A model generated the notes under the pieces. It ran no database searches, was not told the DNA's origin, and was given only the letters and a program-made list of their open reading frames with translations. A stretch of DNA of 64,000 nt, from assembly GCF_023159225.1 (NCBI RefSeq), contig NC_063170.1, forward strand, positions 62,904,208 through 62,968,207, written 5' to 3'. Made by a program: the position numbers and the translations under genes. Source of the stretch: Perognathus longimembris pacificus (taxonomy: Eukaryota > Chordata > Mammalia > Rodentia > Heteromyidae). Below are positions 55,971 through 64,000 of this stretch, piece by piece; position 1 is the stretch's first letter, and each line of letters opens with the position of its first letter.

Positions 55971-57135
55971 GGAGATTAGAATACAAGATTCTCAGCTATC
56001 ATTGCATGTCATTCCTTCCTATAGCAAGTTCCCCATTTTGAGTTGTATTCAATGTAAGCATTTGATGAAAGCCTTGTAGCATCTAAAGGCACTAGCCAGT
56101 ATCATCACTTCTCCATGACGTCTCCCACAGACATTCACCTGTCATATACTGGTTCTCAGTGCACATATACAGATACATCATTATTGTCATTTTGACTCTT
56201 CCATGACTTTTCCCTGTGAGCTGATGTTTTCTCTTATTTCTAAATTCATCACAGTAAAGCAGGAGGCCTCAGTGCCACAAAAAAAAGATGGATTGGAATT
56301 ACATTCTTTGCTTCTGGACCTTGGTTCTCTCTTTGACATTCTCTTGAAGTCCACTGCCCAAATCCACACACTATCTTTTTATTTTGATTTTTTCATTTAA
56401 ACAGTGCGCCAAACTCTTTTGCTTACGCAGATGCTTATCTTACTAACATTAAACATTAAGTAATTCCTCTCTTTTATGATCCTTAAAATCACCAGATGAA
56501 CTAGGAAGGGGGGAGGATTAGAAATGCTTTACTTCTCTGTGACTTGTAAAGTACCTGCCCCCTGGATTTTACTTGGTAAACAATATGAACAAACTTACAA
56601 TTTAGTGGTGTTTTTCAGTTTGATTCATGCTTAGCCATACACATCATTGTTTTGAATATGCCCTATATACCAGAAGTATAGATGAAGAATGGCTGGCATT
56701 GTCGCCATCACACAAAAGATTCTTCTGTAAGCCTTCCTGAGAGACAGTTTGGTCTTAACTAATGACTGAAATCACAGCTCATTCTCTTGACAAAAACCCA
56801 GCAGAAAGTCCATTTTATCAAAAAATTGATCAAGATTCAGGAAACTCATAAACTGCCTTGTCAAATGGCAATTCCTTGGCACAAAGATAATAATAATAAC
56901 AATAATACTCTAGGAACAAAGCCTATTTGTGTTAAGTATCAGTCTTTTTCATTAGCTATGATTGAGGGTAAAATAGTACTTCAGTGTTTTTTTAAGTTTA
57001 ATTTTGTAATAACAGGTTTTATACATTTATTAGTTTTTCTTTTTGTTGTCTTTGGTAAAATATGTGTTCAAATCTTTTGTTCACTTTTTTCTAGAGGTCT
57101 ATAAATGCTATACATTATTTTTTATTATTATTTTG
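55971..57135. other. Single-copy non-coding DNA
   Basis: 57000-57110 faintly resembles reversed L1 ORF2 (GTGTTCAAATCTTTTGTTCAC). Otherwise nothing recognised; an AAT-rich patch lies at 56886-56906. Confidence 0.4.
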
Positions 57136-57331
57136 GTGTTGGTCCTGGTCTTGAACTCAGGTCCTAATCTATTTGTGTTCAAGGCTATCACTGTACCACA
57201 ACCCCACATTCAGGTTTTTGCTGATTTAATTGGAAACAAGAGTTTACTGACAGAGCTGGCTTGGGACTGTGATCCTCAGATTTCAGCCTCACAAGTAGCT
57301 AGGATTACAGGTGCCAGCCACTGGTGATAGG
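57136..57331 (-). mobile_element. SINE, F2 type (minus strand)
   Basis: TTGGTGTTGGTCCTGGTCTTG, AACAAGAGTTTACTGACAGAGCTGGC, GATCCTCAGATTTCAGCCTC, AGCTAGGATTACAGGTGCC. Confidence 0.8.
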
Positions 57332-57885
57332 CTTAGATGTTAATATTTTGTCACATTTGTAGACCAGAGAAGGGGAGGCTCAAGGTAGCATTACCTGATC
57401 TTTACTGTTGCAAATGTGTGAAATAGGTAAAGCATATACATTGAACTCAGATTGTACTAGGTCTGTATTTTACCTTTGTTATCACCAACTTTATACACTG
57501 AGTCAGTTGGGTCACTGAAAATAAGATTCACCATACCAACTTCAGATGAGAAGTAGATTTGAAGTTAATTCAGCCATTCATTTGGAAGTAAATAAATGAA
57601 ATTGAGTTCCTCTACCTTCTTTTAGAGAGAAAGGTAATCATTTAGAATATAATAGTCTGAAGCAAATACTTAATTTTAGGGCAGCAGGCTTGGGCTGGTC
57701 AGGAAGTACACTTCTTGTAAGCAGTGCTAAGAGTGAACCAAGAGAGGACATGGGTGAAGGACAATCAGGATATGCATTCCATTCCTTGCCATCTCTTTCT
57801 GCTTGGATTTATATGTATATTTACTTAGAGAATATTTACATCTCATTCACTACATAAAGACGCATCATTTATGTCAAAATCATCA
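57332..57885. other. Single-copy non-coding DNA
   Basis: Nothing recognised. Confidence 0.45.
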
Positions 57886-58096
57886 AAAGGAGGGAATGTG
57901 GTTTAGTGCTAGAGTGCTTGCCTAGTATACATGAAGCCCTGGGTTCGATTCCTCAATACCACATAAATAGAAAAAGGCAGAAGTGGTGCTGTGGCTCAAG
58001 TGGTAGAATGCTAGCCTTGAACCAAAACCTCAGTGACAGTTCCCGGGACCTGAGTTCAAGACCTAGAGCTGAAAAAAAAAAAAAAAGAGAGATTAA
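57886..58096 (+). mobile_element. SINE, F1 type, diverged
   Basis: ID-like head GGGAATGTGGTTTAGTGCTAG ... CTGGGTTCGATTCCTC, tail module GGTGCTGTGGCTCAAGTGG ... GAGTTCAAGACC, and an A tail ending near 58086. One of the older F1 copies. Confidence 0.85.
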
Positions 58097-58159
58097 AAGT
58101 GTCAAAGTCAATAAGGGTAAAGTCATGGGGATGGGCTAGTAATTTGATAATAAGATTCT

Positions 58160-58238
58160 AAGAATGTACACACTGCCTTTCATATGAAACTGTAACCCCT
58201 CTGTAACTGTAACCCCTCAATTTGACAATAAAGAAAAA
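58160..58238 (+). mobile_element. Short L1 3' tip with internal duplication
   Basis: ACTGCCTTTCATATGAAACTGTAACCCCTCTG and TTTGACAATAAAGAAAAAA are the end of the L1 3' UTR. CTGTAACCCCT is repeated with a 17-bp shift at 58190-58217. Confidence 0.85.
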
Positions 58239-60324
58239 AAAATGGTGAAAAAAAATTCAGCATGATCCCTGACGGGCTCATCATGTGGACTAGCAGTGTT
58301 TAGTTTGTAACTATGTATAAAAATTAATACAGAGTAATGCATGTCAATTGTTCTATTTCATTGGAATGATATATAGCTGGAAAACTCAGCCGGTTTCTTA
58401 TGCAGTTCCAAAAACAAGATGAGAAAGCTGCTTTCTCTAATTGAAATCTGGAAAATTCTATTAGGGGGGTAGTACGTGTTCCAGGTTTCCAAAACCCCTT
58501 TACGTATCATCAGTGAAGTTTTATAATGGGCCATGCATGTGTGGTGAGTTTTGGGCTAAACTGCTGCCAATATAGAATTGTGACAGTCAAAGTGTTAAGT
58601 CCAGGATCATGGCATTCAATGTTCTTTTATGCTTGTGCCCCTTTATCATGAGCGTGACTTCCAAGTATCTTTCAGTAAAGGTTAATAGCAAGAAAAAGAG
58701 AATGGTTATTACATAATTAAGAATCAAAGGAAGGTAGGAAATCAAAGCCTAGTAGAGACGGAGAAAAAGAAAGGAAAAAGACATGTGGATTACAGAGAAA
58801 AGTTGAAGTAAGTTGTGGAATGTATATGTTGGTTTCTCTGAGTTGTGATCTTTCAGGTGTCCTAGAAGCCATTCATATGCTGCTATGTCTTATTTCCCCT
58901 CTAGAGAATCTGAAACTTAGGTATAAAAATAGGATCACTCATAGAAGCCACAAGCAACGTGAAATATATAGAATGCCCAAGGGCATTTATCATCTATCAC
59001 TGACAAATGCAAAAACAAAATATCACTTTTGGAAGTAACATTTGGGAAAAAAATGTAAGTTGTCAAATGGAGATTGAAAAAGTTCCAAATAAGTTTCTTC
59101 ACGAGCTCTTTAGCATAAAATAATACTATGCATGAATGTATGCAGTGCTTTCTTACCTGAAGCAATTTTCAAATAAGTCAAGATTGTTAACAGCAGCTGG
59201 GAAAAAGGGAAGGGATACAGAATGAGAATCAGAAATAAAACCCAATTTTTATTTTTTATTTGTAGTTAATAGTAGAAAGTCAGAAAATCCACTGTAGGAG
59301 AATATCTGAAAATGCCTATAGGGAAAAGAGATTTCGACTTTGCTTACAACATAAAGCACAGATAGGATGATTATTGGTTCAATCTGTCTTTGAATCATAG
59401 CAGAGATTCCTTGCATTCTTTACACTAATCAAATGCACTGGACAATTTATATCATTTAAATATGATATATACAAATATGAAAGCATGGGCCATGTTGATT
59501 TAAGAAAAAACAAAAACCTTTTTGCTAGGGAATCTTTTATTTGGGATATACAGGATGACTGACTTTATGAGGTACCCACAGCGGCTGGAATACAAAATCT
59601 TTTCATTGACGAGAAGTCATGATAAATAACCTATCTGACTCTTGAGATCTAGTTCAAATAGCTTCCCTGAGCTCCTGATTTAAAAAAAAACAACACATCC
59701 TTTCACTTATCTCATTATTACAGCAACTTCTCATGCTCATTTTATTATCACTTACTTGTTATGATATTTTAATATATTCATCAGGAGAAGAATTAAGTCA
59801 GCCTCAACTTATTTTGTTCTTGTTTTCCCCTTTCTACTCATACCCTAACTCTACTTCCTTCCATCTTCCCCTGGTGTTCAGGGCATGTAAATGACGTGTG
59901 TTGGTATGACAGTGTTTAAGCACTTGATAGCCCCATGGCTAACAATAGAGATGTGAGGTAAAAAGCACCACGATGAACCTTGGGCAATTACTTTGTCTTA
60001 TAAATTTTATAGTTTCTCTATGAAATAAAACAATTTTATTAAATTAGTTGCTGTAGGGTGAATTGTAATGCCTCTTGGTTGTAACAGAAAAATGCCTTCA
60101 GTCATCTTGAACAAGATAAATAAACACAGGTAGATGGACATTGTAGATTTTATTAAAGAAATCTGGATAAACTCCCAGATCAAATGCAAAACAATAAATC
60201 AAAAATTCCCAAGGAAACAGAATTTATCAAAAGAATTTGTTCAAAGAAAACTTATTGAATTAAATTATGAACATAAAAATATCAACATATTCAAACTTAA
60301 GAAGTACAAAGAATAAAGACAAAA
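58239..60324. other. Long single-copy non-coding interval
   Basis: About 2.1 kb with no recognisable gene or transposon. Open frames stay under 80 residues. Confidence 0.45.
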
Positions 60325-60410
60325 GGAAGAAGGAAGGAAGGAAGGAAGGAAGGAAGGAAGGAAAGAAGGGAGAGAGGGAGGGAGGGAGGGAGGGAGGGAG
60401 GGAGGGAGGA
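60325..60410. repeat. (GGAA)n / (GGGA)n purine tract
   Basis: About nine GGAA units pass into about ten GGGA units; all purine on the plus strand over roughly 85 bp apart from the junction. Able to form triplex DNA. Confidence 0.95.
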
Positions 60411-60743
60411 AATACTTTTTCTGTATACTATAGTAGATAAATCTTGAGGAAGGACTTTGTTTATATATTGAGATCATATGATCACTCCTGACCAAGATCA
60501 TGAAGTTATCTGATGAACAGAGGAAAGTCACTATAGGCAAATAAAAGACAGTAATTACCAAATACCCCTGGTCTTCCACTTAGTACAGTGTTTACAACCA
60601 GTAAATTCTTAAAGGACATCCTTTTAAATATATTGTGATCAATAAATGCTAGATTAAATCTAACACTATTCTCTGTGCTAATTTATACAGAAGGTTCTGT
60701 CACATGAGTATGCGTGGACATAGGGTTAATAAAATAAATTCCT
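60411..60743. other. Single-copy non-coding DNA
   Basis: Nothing recognised. Confidence 0.45.
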
Positions 60744-60936
60744 GGGGCTGGGGATATGGCCTAGTGGCAAGAGTGCTCGCCTTGTATACATGAAGCCCTG
60801 GGTTCAATTCCCCAGCACCACATATACAGAAAACGGCCAGAAGTGGTGCTGTGGCTCAAGTGGCAGAGTGCTAGCCTTGAGCAAAAAAGAAGCCAGGGTC
60901 AGTGCTCAGGCCCTGAGTCCAAGGCCCAAGACTGGC

Positions 60937-60968
<32 letters not shown>

Positions 60969-60995
60969 AAATAAATAAATAAATAAATAAATAAA
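60744..60995 (+). mobile_element. Young SINE, F1 type, with (AAAT)n tail
   Basis: GGGGCTGGGGATATGGCCTA head with B box GGTTCAATTCC, intact tail module, then about 15 TAAA units at 60936-60995 in place of a plain A tail. The flanks AAATAAATTCCT and AAATAAAATTCTT form an imperfect target-site duplication. Confidence 0.95.
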
Positions 60996-61424
60996 ATTCT
61001 TACATGACAGTGGGATATATTTTCTCATAGCAGCAAATTGCACTATTCCTACAGTTTAAGAGGTTGGCCATTGCTTTCTCTCCAGACTCTACTATGATTC
61101 TGACTACATTTTCATTACATCACACCTCCATCCCATTGCTCAATACCACAGCTAAAGTAGGAGCTACTAGAAGATGAGAATCATAACTGATTTACTGGCT
61201 ACCTCATCTCTACACTTTAACATGTAGGAAAATATTTAGTTATGTGTTGGTGATAGAGTGTCAAGAAAGGAGGGAAAAAAGGAAATGAAAATTCAAGACT
61301 CTGCATTAACAGAATGTGAAATGTTGTAGTTAAAGCACAGTTTCCTTACTGTGTATATAGAATAAACCCTGAACATTAATCTACCCAGAATATTACAAGC
61401 CCAGATAATGTAAAGACACATGAC
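60996..61424. other. Single-copy non-coding DNA
   Basis: Nothing recognised. Confidence 0.45.
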
Positions 61425-61800
61425 ATCCATGTGTATTGTTGCACAATATGTAACAGGCAAACTGTGGAAACAGCACAGATGCTCAACAGTAGAGTGGATC
61501 CAAAAAATTGTGGTAGCTATACACAAAAAAAATTTACACAGCTATTAGAAAGAAAAATATGAGGTTATTTGCAGGGAAATAGATAGACTTAGCACAAACC
61601 ATGTTTAAAGTAAGGTAAGCCACACTCAGAGATAAAAAAGACAGATGTTTTCTCTCATATGGAGAAGATAGATCTGAAAAAAAAAATCAGGACATAACAA
61701 ATTATACAAGACTCTAGGCATTTACAGATAATAAAGAGGATACACTTAGGGGAGGGACACAAGGCTCAAGGCCTATGTGCCTCTAATCATATAAAATAGT
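61425..61800 (+). mobile_element. Old L1 ORF2 end and 3' UTR (plus strand)
   Basis: AAACTGTGGAAACAGCACAGATGCTCAACAGTAGAGTGGATCC, GTGGTAGCTATACAC, GAGGTTATTTGCAGGGAAATAGATAGAC and GATGTTTTCTCTCATATGGAG follow the order of the last 100 codons of L1 ORF2. Diverged and frame-broken. Confidence 0.7.
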
Positions 61801-61838
61801 ATTTACCAAAATGAACTGCAAGTAACAAAAACAACTAT

Positions 61839-61971
61839 TTCCCTTTCCCTTCCCTTCCCTTCCCTTCCCTTCCCTTCCCTTCCCTTCCCTTCCCTTCGCT
61901 TCCTTTCCCTTCCCTTCCTTTCCTTTTTTCTCTCTCTCTCTTTCTCTTTCTCTCTTTCTTTTTTTCTTTCT
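61839..61971. repeat. (CCCTT)n / (TCTTT)n pyrimidine tract
   Basis: About fourteen CCCTT units followed by TC/TTTC repeats; all pyrimidine on the plus strand except one G at about 61897. It abuts the 3' side of the old L1 end. Confidence 0.95.
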
Positions 61972-62756
61972 GTCCAAGAGAAGATATGACACACTTTCCT
62001 TAGTATCCTGTTGAGCTTTGGAGTCACTCTGTACATCAGTCTAGGAAGTAGTTGCCTCTTAACCATTTGAAGGAATGGAACCCAATGTAGATATTTTGGA
62101 AGAGGATATTTAGCCATCTATACCCACAGACAGATAAAAATATTTGTACAATTAGGAGTCAACATAAAGTGAAAGGCCACTAGGCTTCTGAGAAAGGATT
62201 GGGGACTAACACTTAGGGCACTCCAGCTGCCTTGAATTTCCAAACATGTAGCCATTGCAATGGTGACCAATTCATACTTTGAGTTGGAAAGAGCGGGCAC
62301 ACATTGTAAAGGACCCATTGGGCGACCTTGGGCAGGGTTCTGCTTGTGGAGCTCTAGTTTCTTCCTGTATAAATAAGCCTGGAAGCTTTCCTCCAACTCT
62401 GACCTTATAGAGAACTACAGACTTCTGTGCAGCCGGCAGCAGCATTCTTCACATGTAAATGAAAGCTTTCCTGAGCCTTGGGAGCCTTTTGGATTGTCTA
62501 CAGGGAGGGAACAGCAAGAAAAAGTATATCACCTGCCAGGCAGCCTCCGCAAGGCACCAACGAGGATGGATGTCCCAGGATCCAATCCGGAACTGTCCTA
62601 CTTATTGTCGGCTCAGTAGGGGATAAATGAGAAATATGAAGATGAAGCCAGAGCTGGCAGGTGGCAGTATGTGAGTGCTTCAGTTTTTGTACCTGTGTCT
62701 TTTCCATCTTTTATTCTGTTGGTTTAAACTCCAGTGAAAATTACTTTAGGAAACTT
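61972..62756. other. Single-copy non-coding DNA
   Basis: No gene recognised. The minus-strand frames of 69-104 residues in 61803-62707 overlap repeats or each other and match nothing known. Confidence 0.45.
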
Positions 62757-62996
62757 TTTGTTGTTGTTTTGTGTACTGATATTGGGGCTTGAACTCATGG
62801 CCTGAATGCTGTCTCTGAGCTATTTTTGCTGGAGGCTAGCAATGTGCCATTTGAACCACAGTTCCATTTCTGGCTTGTGGGGAGTGAGTGTTAATTAGAG
62901 ATCAGAAACTCATGGGCTTTCCTGCCCAGGTTGGCTTTGAACCAGCCACAGATCTCAACGTCCTGGGTGCCTAGGATTACAGGGGCAACCCACCAA
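62757..62996 (-). mobile_element. SINE, F2 type (minus strand)
   Basis: TTGTTGTTGTTTTGTGTACTG tail, GGGGCTTGAACTCATGGCC, GGAGGCTAGCAATGTGCC, TTTCCTGCCCAGGTTGGC, then CAGATCTCAACGTCCTGGG. Confidence 0.85.
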
Positions 62997-63128
62997 TGTC
63001 TTAGGGTTTGTTGTTGTTTTTCTGTACTTTAGAGACCCTTTTGAATTTCTAACAGTACTGTTGCCATAAATCAATTATCTTACTTGGAATCTTTGCCCTG
63101 TGTGCTACAAGTATTACTGATTTTATTT
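62997..63128. other. Single-copy non-coding DNA
   Basis: Nothing recognised. Confidence 0.4.
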
Positions 63129-63244
63129 CCCTTCCTCCCTCCTTTCCTTCCTTCCTTCTTTCCTTCCTTCCTTCCTTCCTTCCTTCCTTCCTTCCTTCCT
63201 TCCTTCCTTCCTTCCTTCCTTCCTTCCTTCCTTCCTTCCTTTCT
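63129..63244. repeat. (CCTT)n pyrimidine tract
   Basis: About 25 CCTT units, uninterrupted for the last 80 bp; complementary in composition to the GGAA tract at 60325. Confidence 0.95.
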
Positions 63245-63734
63245 TGATTTTTTACCAAGATTTCAATTCAGTGCTTGCTAAGCAACTACACTGATTCGGC
63301 CATTACTCCAGCCTATTTTTTTGTTTTTACTTTAGTCATTTTCCATATAGGCTCATATATTTTCCCCAGTCCATGTGTGAGCTGTGAACTTTCCACTTAG
63401 CCTCCCATTTATCTAGTATTAAAGAGGTAAAACATTGCAGTCGGCTTTTTCTTCCCCCTGGGATTTGGTCCTCTGACTGATTTAGCCCACACTGGCCTTA
63501 TATTGGTGAACCCTTCACTTTCTTTCTCACCAAGTATGACCATAGTACTGTGGATTACAAATAAAGAGACCAAGAAAGCTAAGACACAAAGTTAGATGTT
63601 TCACCCTTTTGCTTCTTTTCTTGACTGTATTTTGGGGTTCCCAACATAGTTTCTAATTTTCTAGAGCAAATTCTGTTCTGTTCTAGTTTTTGGAAGGGTG
63701 GAATCTATCTGTCGAATACCTCCAATATTTATTT
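63245..63734. other. Single-copy non-coding DNA
   Basis: Nothing recognised. Confidence 0.45.
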
Positions 63735-64000
63735 TTTGTTTCAAATTTTTATTATCAAACTGATGTACAGAGAGGTTACAGTTTCATACGTTAGGCATTG
63801 GATACATTTCTTGTACTGTTTGTTACCTTGTCCCTTCCCCCACTCCCTCCTCCCACTTTCCCTTTCCCCCCCCTGAGGTGCTCAGTTCACTTACACCAAA
63901 CAGTTTTGCAAGTATTGCTTTTGTAGTTGTTTGTCTTTTTTTACCCTGTGTCTCTCAATTTTGGTATTCCCTTTCAATTTCCTACTTCTAATACCAGTAT
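63735..64000 (-). mobile_element. L1 3' UTR (minus strand), cut by window end
   Basis: TTATTATCAAACTGATGTACAGAGAGGTTACAG, the C-rich tract at 63833-63873 and ACTTACACCAAACAGTTTTGC match the young L1 3' UTR closely. The element continues past the last base, so its length is unknown. Confidence 0.9.

Noticed and set aside
63129..63244. Regular short repeats that could be mistaken for a CRISPR-like array
   Set aside because: The unit is 4 bp with no spacers, an ordinary eukaryotic microsatellite.

Overview
The window is non-coding DNA from a rodent nucleus. It is AT-rich and CpG-poor, and it is densely populated with L1 3' ends, short tRNA-like and B1-like SINEs, ancient MIR and L2 fossils, MaLR solo LTRs and simple repeats. 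The youngest SINEs join an ID-like (tRNA-Ala-like) head to a second tRNA-like module. Together with the B1-like composites, they remind me of repeats I have seen in heteromyid/geomyoid rodents (kangaroo rats, pocket mice) and their castorimorph relatives. That placement rests on memory of repeat style and is only moderately secure. I recognise no protein-coding exon, tRNA gene, CpG island or gene promoter on either strand. The window looks like an intergenic desert or the inside of a very long intron.

Layout. 1-6 kb: GA/GACA and CA simple repeats, a B1-like SINE, inverted MIR fossils, a tiny 5S rRNA-derived insertion flanked by a perfect 17-bp duplication, and an L1 3' end. 6-14 kb: a duplicated ~165-bp sequence of unknown class (6.2 and 8.3 kb), L1 3' ends on both strands, clustered SINEs and a possible CTCF motif. 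14-23 kb: mostly single-copy DNA with an ancient L1 ORF2 fossil, a MaLR LTR and a MER5A-like DNA transposon. 23.8-25.6 kb: the longest L1 piece, the broken end of ORF2 plus its 3' UTR. 25.7-37 kb: long repeat-poor stretches with candidate conserved elements, a very G-rich quadruplex motif, two SINEs with perfect target-site duplications and an L2 fossil. 37-46 kb: a SINE cluster at 41.2-42.2 kb in which all three SINE architectures lie side by side. 46-54 kb: repeat-poor DNA, a MaLR LTR on the minus strand, and an AT palindrome joined to an L1 end. 54-56 kb: an old minus-strand L1 split by a later L1 end and a later SINE. 57-64 kb: more SINEs, old L1, three long purine/pyrimidine tracts and an L1 3' UTR that runs off the window end.

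There is no set of genes working together here. The coherent story is retrotransposition: L1 supplies the machinery, and the SINEs, the 5S fragment and the target-site duplications look like its products. Three SINE architectures recur: F1 (ID-like head + tRNA-like tail, about 200 bp, youngest), F2 (B1-like head + the same tail, about 240 bp, commonest) and F3 (two B1-like heads + a tRNA-like tail, about 320 bp, oldest). These labels are mine, for use within this annotation. Element identities come from reading against remembered consensus sequences, so boundaries of old copies are approximate (tens of bases).
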